Of a DNA stretch of 48,887 nt, positions 25,817-36,669 are shown piece by piece. Numbering within the stretch: position 1 is the first letter of the stretch; every line of letters begins with the position of its first letter. The stretch lies in NCBI GenBank assembly GCA_018830525.1, contig JAHJSH010000029.1:169697-218583 (forward strand). The letters run 5' to 3'. This DNA is from Nanobdellota archaeon (GTDB taxonomy: Archaea; Nanobdellota; Nanobdellia; Pacearchaeales; GW2011-AR1). The position numbers and the translations under genes were made by a program. The notes beneath the pieces were generated by a model. It did no database searches. It saw nothing but the letters and a program-made list of their open reading frames with translations, and was not told the origin of the DNA.

Positions 25817-28800
25817 ATCCGATGAAGAAAAAATCAAAGAGGCTATTTCTTCGTCCCCAAGGGATGACTCTGGTGAGCCCGACGAAGAGATTGAAGAAAA
25901 AGGGATTCAGACGATTAAAAAAGCTAAAGAAGAGAAGAAGGCTCAACTGATTGATATTCCGGGTGTTGGTCCGGGTGCAGTTGCTAAGTTGGAGGCTGCA
26001 GGGATTTATGATTTGATGGGGCTTGCGGTTTTGACTCCGACACAATTGGCTGAGACTGCGGGGATGAGTGAGACTGTTGCTAGAAAAGCAATTCAAGCAT
26101 CTCGGTCGATGATGGACATGGGATTTACTGATGGTCTTGCGCATGAGGAGAAAAGGAAAGAATTATTTTTTATTACAACAGGTTCCAAGAATTTGGATAA
26201 CCTTCTGGGTGGAAAAGGGATTCAGACGAAGTCCATTACTGAGGCTTTCGGGGCTTTTGGGAGTGGAAAATGCATAAGTAAAGATACAAGTGTTTGTTAC
26301 TTTAATGATACGCGAATGCATGTTGAGAGTATTGAAGAGACATATAATAAATATAATGTCGGGCAAGAAAGCAAATTTGAAGAAGGATTTGCAGTTCCTG
26401 TTCAAACAGTTAAGGTGCTTGCGTGGGATGATGGAAAGATGTCCGTTGTTCCCGCATCTCACCTATATAAAGAAAGGGTGAAGCAACTTTATGTTTTAAG
26501 AACAAAAAGAGGAAGGGTGCTTAAAATAACGGGCAATCATCAATTATTAGGTTTTGAAGGGGGGGTTAGGTGGAAAAAAACCTCGGAACTACAAGAAGGA
26601 GATTTAATTGCTTCACCAAAAAATATAAGTATGGTCAGTGAAAGTTTGTATGATGAAGATGATGCTTATTTTTTAGGATTGTTTGCTGCTGAGGGGAGTT
26701 TTAACCCTTTTTCAATATCTAATAGTTCTAATAAAATTAGGGGGTGGGTCTGTGAATATATTAAGAATAAATTTGGATACTCGCCTATAGTACGGGAAGA
26801 TAAAAGAAGAAAGAATACTGTCTATACAATTCTTTTAAGAAACAAAACAAGAGTTATCATGGATGGACTTGATAAGTGTAATTCTTCCGATAAATTTATT
26901 CCGGAGGGAATTTTTCTTTCTTCTGAGAGTGTAATTTTGTCTTTTCTGGGGGGATATTTGGATGGTGATGGGGAAGTATCTGAATATGATATTTCTGCAA
27001 CAACTAAAAGCAAAAGATTCGCAACACAGTTAACTTATCTTCTTCTAAGGTTGGGGATTTCTTCATCTCTTAAAAGAAAGATAGTAGATAATGTTAATTA
27101 TCATATTGTTCGGATTTGTGGGGAAGACAGGGAAAAATTAAAAGAAATTAAATTTCTGATTAAGAGTTTTAATTCAAAATTAAAAAATAGTTCATTTGGA
27201 TATCCGAGACAGATTATTAAATTTTTAAGTGATTTGTATAAGGAGAGTATTGGAGGAAACAGGGGAAGTTTAAGAAAGTTATTTGGGAAGGCGAATAATA
27301 ACTCTACTGCATATAAGAATTTAACAAATTCTTCTTTTGCAAAAGTAATAAATTCAGGTACCTTGGAGGAAATTGAAAATATATTTTTTATCCAGAAAGA
27401 AAATTATCTTGGGATATTAAAAGAGCTTGAAGATGATTTTTCGCTTGAAATCTTAAGAGATATATATCCGAGACTTCCTTTTGCATTTAATTGCTTGTCT
27501 GAGGGTTTGGGCGTTAAAAAGTCAACTATGAGAAATTATTATTTGAGGAGTATTCCTAATACTAAAAAGGAGCTTTTAAGAAATTTGATAATCAATGAGT
27601 TAAGAACCAGAGTTGATACCATTTGTCTTGCGTTATCTTTAATTGGAGAGATAAAAATATTTAATTGGGATGTTGTTGAATCTAGCGAAATAGTAGATTA
27701 CAATGATTTTGTTTATGATTTTGTTGTTCCCGAGGGTCATTCTTTTATTGGAGGAAATATGCCTACAATGATGCATAATACTCAACTTGCTTTGTCCCTT
27801 GCCGTCGGTGTTCAACTTCCTGTTGAACAAGGTGGGGCAAATGGGAAGGCGGTATATATTGATACTGAAGGAACTTTTCGTCCGGAGCGAGTTAGGCAAT
27901 TCGCTGAGGGTATCGGGGCGAATCCCGATAAAGTTTTGAAGAATATCTTGGTTGCTCGAGCATTCAATAGTTTGCCGTATGATGAGAAAGTTTATTATTT
28001 GGAAAATGGGGAATATAAGAGAGGGGTTATTGGGGATGTTGTGAAGAATAGCAAGAAGGATGTGGTAGGGTTTTCTTTTGATTTGTCTACGGGGAGGATG
28101 GTGAGGGCTAAAGTTTCGAATTTGATATCTCATTATGTTCCTAAGGGGGAAGTGATATACAAAATTAAGACAAAGTATGGGAGAGAGGTTAGAGTTACTG
28201 GTTCGCATTCTTTGTTTAAGGGAGTTAGGAAATCTTCAAGGGGAAAGGCTACGGTTAAGCGAGAGAAAAATAATATGAGACCAGAATGCGTTGAGGCTAA
28301 AAAATTGAAGGTTGGTGATTATATTGCTATATCAAGATATTTACCGATGATTGATAAAGACAGAAGGGTTGTTGATTTAATTAAGGAGGTTAAGAAGTTT
28401 CCTGATAAGATTAGAAAGGAGATAGAGATTGGGAAGAAGGGTGTTTCGCTTAAGCATACTGGGAAAAGGGATAGAAGGATTTTTCCTAAGAATATTGAGG
28501 TTGATGGGGATTTGCTTTGGTTACTTGGTTTTGCTGTTGCCGAGGGAAATTCTCAATATAAAGAAAGGTTTGTTAGAATTAGACTAAGTTCGGAGACTAG
28601 GTATTTAGAGAGGGCGAGAGAGATTATTTATGAAAAGTTTGGAATAGATTCGTTTTTGTATGAGAAGAGTCATAGTTTACTTATTTCTAGCAGATTGTTT
28701 GCTTTGATATTAAAGTATGTTTTCGGGGTTGATTTAGGATTGAAGTCTCCGGATAGAGTTATTCCTGATTGGATTATGCAATTGCCTTTAAATAAGTTGA

Positions 28801-31133
28801 AGAGTTTTATTAAGGGATTTTGGGACGGGGATGGTTATCATGCAGAGAGTGTGAGGAAGAGGAGGATTATTTTTTATACTTCAAGCAGGGAGCTTGCTAA
28901 TGATTTATCTATCGCATTGCTTAGATTTAGATTGATGTCTAACATACTCGAGATTAAGTTGGATAAGAGAGCGGATTACAAGGATTATTGGAGCAAGCAT
29001 TACAGAGTTGAAGTTGCGGGAGTTAGTAAGGATGAGATTTTTAAGTTGGAAGAGGTTAGCCAGAATTTGAATGCTCCTGAGTGGAATGATTTGGTTTTTG
29101 CTCGAATTAAGGGGATTGAGAGAGAGGTTTTAAAGAAGGAAGAGGAAGTTTTTGATTTTGAGGTTGCTAGTAAGGGGGAGGATTATGAGAATTTTTTGGG
29201 TGGAATTGGGGGTATTTGTTGTCATAATAGTGACCATCAAATGTTATTATTGGATAAGGTTAGTGAGATGATTAAAGATGGTGAGCCGATTAGGTTAATG
29301 ATTATTGATTCTTTGACTGCGCACTTTAGGGCCGAGTATTCAGGACGAGGACAATTAGCAGACAGACAGCAGAGGCTAAATAGATATTTGCATAATTTGA
29401 TGAAAATTGCTGAGCAGAATAATTTGGCGGTTTATGTTACTAATCAAGTTATGAGTGATCCGGCACAAATGTTTGGTGACCCGACAAAGGCAATTGGGGG
29501 GAATATCGTCGGTCATGCATGTTTGACTGGGGAAAGTATTATCCAGTTATCCGATGGAAGTTTTAAGAATATTATGGATGTTAGTGGGGACAAGATTGTT
29601 TGCGGAAACTTTAGTGACTTGAAATTTGGGAATTCCTTTTCAGATGTGCGTTCTATTAATAATCAGGTTGATAAGGTATATAGTATTGTTACGACAAATA
29701 GGATTAAGAGTTCTGGGTTGCATCGATTTTTTTGTGTTGAGAATTTTAATGTAATCGAGAAAGAGGCGAAGGATTTAAGGGAAGGGGAGTTTATTGCTCT
29801 TGCGGGAAAATTGAATATTGAGGGAGAAGTTCAAAGATTACCAGATTTCGGTGTTAAGAGGGTTGGGAAGATTTCATTTGAGGATTCTGGGATTGTTGTG
29901 AGTAAACTGAAAGAGGCGGGGATTTCAAGAGATGAAATTTGTGATCAGATAGGAATTACAACAAGACAATTTAGAAGAGTTTTGAATCAAGAAAGTATTA
30001 CGTCTATGAATGTTATAGATAATTTGAATAGTGGACTTGGTCTTGAGTTACAATGTGTTCCGGTTATGACTTACAAGCACAAAGGATTGATGATTCCAAC
30101 TGTAATGAGTGTAGAGTTTGCGCAGATATTAGGATATTTTATGGGCGATGGAAATTTTGAAAACAGAGGCGTTAGGTTTAGGGATGCGAGAAGAGAGGTA
30201 TTAGAGGGTTATAATGAATTATTTGAAGGTGTTTTTCAGAGGAAAGGGAGTATAACAAAAGTTAAGGATAAGAATTGTTTTAGTTTGGATATTAATTCAA
30301 AAGGGATTAGGGATTTTATGGAGAATGTTTTGAGAGATGTTTATGATTATATTGGGAGGAGTTCTTGTGAAGTTGTCGGTGGGTTTGTTCGAGGTTTTGT
30401 CGATGCTGAGGGACATATTGATAAAGATAGGAATAGGATTAATATTTCTCAGAAGAATAAAGGGGTGTTGGAATATTTACAATTGTTTTTACTTAGATTT
30501 GGGATTAGGAGTTCGCTTTCTGTTGATATTGGGGCAAAGAAAATGAACTATCTTTTGATTGATGGTCGGGATGTTGAGGGATATTTAAAAATAGGGTTTA
30601 GTGCAGAGGATAAACAGGAGAGATTATTAGAATGTATTAATAGAATAAATAGTAGTTATAAAAAAGAAATGATGCCTGTTGGAAGAAAAGAGTTGTGGAA
30701 TTTAGTCAAAGATGTAGGGCTTAAGCCTTTTTTGTTGATGAAGTTTCGGGGGGTTGGTTATAAGTGGGTTAATAGGTTGGAATTAGAAAAAGTGTTTGAT
30801 GCTTTGATGAATGTTGAGATTAAGGATAGGCAGATTAAACAGAAGATTAATTTTATATTTAATTTATTAACTGGAGAGTTTAGATTTGAAAAAATTAGAA
30901 AAATTAAGATTAGGGATAATAAGGATAAAGAATTGTTTTATGATTTTTCTGTTCCAGAAGGTCAGAATTATATAGCGAATGGATATGTGGTTCATAATTC
31001 CACCTACAGAATGTACCTCCGTCGGGGAAAGAAAGATTCCCGGGTTGCTAAGTTAATTGATAGCCCTGATTTGCCGGATAACGAGACTGTATTTATGATT
31101 GAGACTAACGGATTGAGAGACATTGAGGTTTAG
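25806..31133 (+). CDS. radA: DNA repair/recombination protein RadA with three inteins
   Basis: Exteins: [24 protein letters not shown]..., [20 protein letters not shown]...[14 protein letters not shown]...[14 protein letters not shown]...[29 protein letters not shown]...[20 protein letters not shown]; 359 aa after intein removal. Confidence 0.97.
   Translation: [1775 protein letters not shown]
26271..27779 (+). mobile_element. RadA intein 1 (503 aa), Walker A insertion
   Basis: [15 protein letters not shown] ... [37 protein letters not shown]-like [11 protein letters not shown] and [11 protein letters not shown]. Confidence 0.96.
27969..29228 (+). mobile_element. RadA intein 2 (420 aa), Ser-initiated
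   Basis: [24 protein letters not shown] ... [26 protein letters not shown] and [11 protein letters not shown]. Confidence 0.95.
29520..30998 (+). mobile_element. RadA intein 3 (493 aa)
   Basis: [18 protein letters not shown] ... [37 protein letters not shown] and [11 protein letters not shown]. Confidence 0.96.
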
Positions 31134-31135
31134 AT

Positions 31136-31237
31136 ATTTTTATTTTTAACGAAAATTTCTTGATAAAATAATTTCTTATGTGCGAAAGCACACGGCGAAT
31201 TTTTTTATCCGCGAACTTTCCTGTTAAAAATAAAAAT
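31136..31237. repeat. Intergenic long-hairpin element, copy B, with 15-bp perfect terminal inverted repeats
   Basis: ATTTTTATTTTTAAC (31136-31150) / GTTAAAAATAAAAAT (31223-31237); apical TGTGC-GAAA-GCACA; core aligns to 4695..4770. Confidence 0.7.
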
Positions 31238-31305
31238 TTGGAAGTTTGTTAACGGCGTTGATTTTAGAAAAGTATTTAAATTGGTTTTTCTATGAGTTAT
31301 GGAGG

Positions 31306-34300
31306 ATGGTGAAAGGTTTTAGGTTATTTTTATTAGGCTTTGTGTTAGTTGTTGGTGTCTTTTTGAGTTTTGGGATTGTTTCTGCTGATTTTGCTAATTG
31401 TTGGGATTTTAGTGGGACGACATCAGCTACTTGTACTGCTTCTAATGGGGGGGGTGTTTGCCAATGGAAAACTTCTGCTGATGATGGCTGGTGTTATGAT
31501 GCTGTGGGATGTTGTATGGATATTGGATGTTGGGATTATGATGGCACTAATCAGGCTGCGTGTGAAACGAATAATGGTCTTATGAATTGTACCTGGGATC
31601 CGTATATGACTATGTGGTATCCTAATGGAACCGCGGGTCCTGCAGGGATGTGTATGATGGAGTGGACGGGAGATATGGTGTGGGGTGGAATGACTGATGG
31701 TCCTTGGGTGTATAATGGAGATAAGGCGGCATGTGGTCTTAATAATTATATTTGGAAAGCTAACGATGCTAATTAAAATGTTTGGTGTGATATTAAAAGT
31801 TTGAGTGATGCTCAGGCTAAAAATCCTTCTGCGACAGCGACGGACATTGGGTGTTGTGAGCAAAATGGGTGTTGGAATTATGATGGAAATGAGACGGCTT
31901 GTATTGCGGTATTGAATCAGAGTTGTTCTTATCAAAATTCTACATTTGGTTCGGGATGGTGTATGACTAAACAGTGTAGTGAAGTTACGAATAATGTTAG
32001 TTGTAATTATCTTGCTCAAACATTATATATGCCTTGCTCTTGGAATGAGGGGGAAAGTTCTTGTTCGGATTCTTATGGGGATGGGGGTTTTGGTTATTTT
32101 AATGATACCGATTCTTGTTTTAGTGCGGGGGGATGGTATAATTCTACTGGTCAATGTGTAATGCCTACTGGTGGAGATACCTTCGGGGGCGGGGGGGGAG
32201 GTTTTATGTTCGCTGGAGAGGCTCATTGTTGGTTTGCAGATAATCAACCTACTGTTTGTAATAATGTTACTGGATGTGCCTATTGTGTTGCTGGAGATGG
32301 ACTTTCTGGAATAGAAAATTCTTCTAGTATATGTAATGGGAAGCAGGCAGGATATTGTGAAGGGCATGATACTTGGGATACTGGAATTTATCTTGATGCG
32401 AATAATAGTGCGAATTTGGCTTGTACAGATATATTGGTGAAGTCTGCTTGTAAGTATGGTCCATTGCCTAATTGTAAGTGGACTAATAGTACTAATTCTA
32501 CAGGCCCTTTTTGTTTTGTAGGTACGAGTTCTGAAAGGGTGTCTGCTCCACCGGTGCCTTATTGTGAACACCCAGATTCTAAGAATAATTACAGTATGTG
32601 TTCTCAAATGATTGAGGAGTTTATGATGCCATGTATTTGGGATAATAGTTCTGCGATTGTAAAGAATTGTACATTTAATTCTGGTGCAGTGTTTGGTTCT
32701 GGGGTGGTAGATGTGGGGTTAGTTGGTAGTGAGATTGCATGTACTTCTTCGGGAGGAACTTGGCAAACTGAATATTATGTTGAAGGAGATATCTTGAAGC
32801 AGGATTCATGGTGTGAGATGACAGGATTTTTTGATGTTGATAATGGTGGTCAGGAAGCGAATAAGGCAAATTGTGATACTTCATGTTGGGCCTGTGAATT
32901 CCAGAGTAACGGAACTGCCTGGGATACCGTCGCTAATGTTGAGGCTGCTTGTGTTGGTTCGGCCCTAGGATATTGTCAATGGACAAATGATACAAGTGTG
33001 GGTGCTACTGCAGCGTTTAATGGATTTGGATGGTGTGATTATCCGCAGGAAATGGCGACTGCAGGTTCGGGAGATTGTAATACTAATTGTGAAGATTGTG
33101 GTTTTATGAATGCTCCTTATAGTGCTTGTGTTGGAAGTGTTGCTAATAATGGAACTGGTTGTAAATGGGTGAATGAGAGTGCGAGTGGTAATTTGACAAC
33201 ATCAGGATATTGTGTGGATAAATCTAAGAAGGTTTGTAGTGGGGATTGCTTTTCTTGTTATAATGTGGGAGATTGTCAGAATAGTGCAATTAATTGTTCT
33301 TGGGATACTACTTCTAATTTGTGTAGTCCTGATGGATATACTGGAGAGATTTGTTTTGATGGGATAGATAATGATAATGATATGACTATTGACTGTGGAG
33401 ATACAGATTGTGGTTTTGATAATTTCTGTGGAGGAAGTGCGATTGGGGGGGATTGTTTTGCGAAGACTGATAAGGCGACCTGTAATGCTACTGTGGCATT
33501 TGGAAGTTCGAATTGTAACTGGATAAATGATACTTGGAATTTTGAGGGATGGTGTGATATGCCTGGAGCTAACTGTTGGAAGTTTGGGAATGATTTAGCT
33601 ACTTGTGGGGAAACTCTGGGATGTACGAATGTTTCTATTGGGATGGTGGGTGCTGCCAATATGTGTGATGTTAATATGACTAAAATGAATGATGCTACTT
33701 GTTGGAATTATTATAATGAAACGAGTTGTGGAACCGCTTCTACAACTTGTCAGTGGAAGAATGATACTTGGTGTGCGGAGAATCCTACAGATACTTGGTG
33801 TCTCGCAAATCCGAATGCGGGATGGTGTGATTATAAACCGTTTGCTACATGTATGGATTTGAATTCTAGTTCTTGTTCTGCGAATGCTAATTGCACTTGG
33901 CAGGAGGATAACTATTCAACTCAAGGGGGTTGGTGTAATGTGGCATGTATGAATTGGAGTATTGGTTCGGAGGAACAATGTGAGGCGACTGGTACCTCAG
34001 GCACGGGATTATGTGAATGGAGAGATATGAGTGCGACTTGTCAGCCGGAGATGTTTATGACTATGGGTATGGCTGGGGCTGGGGGGAAGACAGGTTGTTG
34101 GCAATATGATGGAAATCAGACGGGGTGTCTCGCTGCGAATGTTACTTGTACATATAAGAATGATACGTATTCTCGTAATAATTTGTCTGCGACGGAACCT
34201 TCTGGATGGTGTATGGATAAGGGAGAGTATCAACAATTCGGGAGTTCGGATGGAGGGGATGTTCATCAGCTTGCTATGGATGCCGGAAATTCTTTTGGTC

Positions 34301-35973
34301 AGTATGGTCCTGAGGCAGAGCCTGGAGTGAGTGATGAAGTAGATATTATGGGAATGGGGATGAGAGTTAGTGCAGAAGGATTGAACTTTGGTGCTGGGAT
34401 ATTTAATATAAGTGATTCAATTATTTGTAATGGTCGTAATGTTGGGGCTGGAATGGGACAGAATGGAACGGTTTCTATTGGGACGTTGGGGGCTGGGAAT
34501 AGTTCGGGAGCATTCTATTGGTATTTGGACACCGATGGTATTGAAACTGGAGGTTGTAAGGCTATAGGAGATGCGAATTATTCAGGATATGAATTTAGGA
34601 TTAATTATGTTGCAAGGAATGATAGCACTCTTGGAGTTGTTGAGACGAAGCAGTTAATGAGATGTAATAGTGGGAATTGGACTGCGACAAATGCGCTCGT
34701 TACAACAAATAAGCAAATGAGCTGTGGAGAGATAGGTGGAGTTATGGTTGCAGTTAGTTCTCAGGATATTGAATCTTTCACAGAATACAGTAAGACTGCG
34801 AATATGAGAGTTTATATGGCTAGTGCAGATAGTTCCCACTCGAGAACGAATCCTTCAGATTATGTTGGCCCGGGATATTATACTCCGGGAAGTATAGATT
34901 TTGGATTTATTGATTGTTCAAATCCTAACACAAAGGACCCGAAGTGTAAAAATATGCAAAAGTTTGGATTTAATGTATTTGAAGAATGTATGAATGGGGT
35001 GGATGATAATGAGGATGGATTAGCGGATTGTGCCGACCCTTTATGTACATTTACTCCTAAGTGTGCTGGGGGAACATCTTTTAATTTCTCAGCTAATGCT
35101 AGTGATAAGGTTGCACCGACGGTAATTTTTAATAAGGTGGATAAATTGTCTGATGGTGCATTTATGAAGGTGGATACTAATGAGGCGTCTAATATGAGTG
35201 TGCAGTTTTACCTTAATGATTCTACTTGTAAGATATTGAATACGACTATTAACGATCTTGGGACGGAGACTTATCAGAATTATTCTAAGTTTAAGCCGTT
35301 CCATGCTTTGGATATAATAAATGGGGCAAATAGATTAGGATTTGATTTAATAAATGGTACTGCTTATTATTACAAGATTAAAACGTGTGACCCTTCAGGA
35401 AATTGTGCGGTTTCGGCATGTTCCAATTTTACTACGAAGACTAGTCAGATTGATAAGGCGTTTATCTTTAAGCTTGATTTGCCTGCAGGATATACAGTAG
35501 ATATTCCCGCATTGAATAAGACTGGTTATAACTTTACGGAGTATTTTAATATTAGTGGAGTTCTTACGGCGTTTGATGTGGGGATTAAGACAAATACTTC
35601 GGGGACTAAGAATATGAATTTTACAGTTCATAGTAACTGTGCAGATAATTTGAGTATCGGATTTTATGGTGTAAATGTTTATGGACCGGTTAAGATTGAT
35701 ATGAGTAGTGCGTTTATCTGTAATGCGGGAACTAATATGATGGGGATGAATTCGAGTTTGAAGAAATGGAATAAGTTAATTGATGAGATGCATCTTGGGG
35801 GGGCTAGTGATTATATCCAGATGAATGTTCCGGTTGCGTATTCTTCTGCGAATACATTTAACTTTGTGGACGATGCAGGTGAGGGTGCTCAAGATGTTGA
35901 TGATTATGTAAATTGTGCTTCGGGAGGTACTGGTGTGACTGCTTGCCAGGTTCCTGTATCACTAGGATTTTAG
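31306..35973 (+). pseudogene. Giant secreted Cys-rich repeat protein gene interrupted by an in-frame TAA (31774-31776)
   Basis: Signal peptide MVKGFRLFLLGFVLVVGVFLSFGIVSA; Cys/Trp repeats (CWxYDGNxTxC...C.WxNDT...GWC) on both sides of the stop in one frame: YIWKANDAN*NVWCDIKSLSDAQ. Confidence 0.7.
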
Positions 35974-35974
35974 T

Positions 35975-36385
35975 ATGGAAATGAAAAAAGAGTTTGTTTT
36001 TGTTTTGATGTTTGTTTTGATGTTAAGTCTCGTTGCTGGTGCAGGATATAATGTCGTTGTTCCTACTACGACTACGCCTCCGCCTTCTTCTTCTAGTGGG
36101 GGTGGCGGCGGTACAACAACGATCACAACTACAACTAATGCCACGGATAATGAGACTGTTCCAGCCGATGGAGATGAAGGTTCTGTTGATGAAGACGAGG
36201 GGATTGGGGATGCAGTTAGCGATGGAATAGATAATGTGAAAGATTTTATTAAGAATATTGGATTAAAGGAAATTTTTATTCTGATTAGTGGTTTAGCAGT
36301 TATTGGTGCTTCCGTTTGGTATTTTTTGAAGGACAGAAGAAAGGGGTATGTTGAAGTTAAGGTTAAAGGAAGTAAGAAAAAATAA
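35975..36385 (+). CDS. Secreted/anchored protein with Thr/Pro/Gly-rich stalk and C-terminal TM
   Basis: Signal peptide, PTTTTPPPSSSSGGGGGTTTITTTTNATDNET, TM IFILISGLAVIGASVWYFL. Confidence 0.65.
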   Translation: MEMKKEFVFVLMFVLMLSLVAGAGYNVVVPTTTTPPPSSSSGGGGGTTTITTTTNATDNETVPADGDEGSVDEDEGIGDAVSDGIDNVKDFIKNIGLKEIFILISGLAVIGASVWYFLKDRRKGYVEVKVKGSKKK

Positions 36386-36389
36386 TTTT

Positions 36390-36620
36390 CTAGTAATTGG
36401 GTCTGTGGGATAATCCGAATTCTTTTTTTCTTTTTCCTGTCAAGGTTCCTATTGCTGAGCAAGTGATAAGGATTGCAACTGGAAGGAGGAGGGCTATTGG
36501 ACTTTTCACGAGGAAGGCTGAAGGGATCATTAAAATTGAACCGACAATTGTTCCGATTGCAAGACCTCTTGCCCAGGAAGGGGTTATGTACCAATCTTTG
36601 ATTATAAATTTTCTTTTCAT
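36390..36620 (-). CDS. Small two-TM membrane protein
   Basis: ARGLAIGTIVGSILMIPSAFLV and IALLLPVAILITCSAIGTL with basic flanks. Confidence 0.5.
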   Translation of the reverse strand: MKRKFIIKDWYITPSWARGLAIGTIVGSILMIPSAFLVKSPIALLLPVAILITCSAIGTLTGKRKKEFGLSHRPNY

Positions 36621-36669
36621 ATTATTGCTAGGGATAAGTATTATATATTCTTTTTGATTGAATATTATT

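Noticed and set aside
27639-28208. 189-aa minus-strand ORF across the RadA intein 1/extein/intein 2 region
   Set aside because: Antisense shadow of highly conserved RadA sequence; no RBS/TATA evidence and no recognisable domain.
31423-32607. Minus-strand ORFs of 198 and 194 aa in the Cys-rich gene
   Set aside because: Repetitive S/T/I/R/H translations arising from TGT/GGA-rich sense codons; shadow ORFs.
31801-35973. Independent gene starting at TTG 31801
   Set aside because: No signal peptide, no promoter or RBS, and in frame with the upstream Cys-rich ORF across a single TAA; treated as one interrupted gene.
35962-36594. 210-aa minus-strand ORF over the Thr/Pro-stalk gene
   Set aside because: Opposes a plus-strand ORF with signal peptide and TM anchor; low-complexity P/V/S composition mirrors the stalk codons.
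36397-36657. Plus-strand 86-aa ORF
   Set aside because: Overlaps a minus-strand ORF with two clean TM helices and basic flanks, which is the better coding candidate; not certain.
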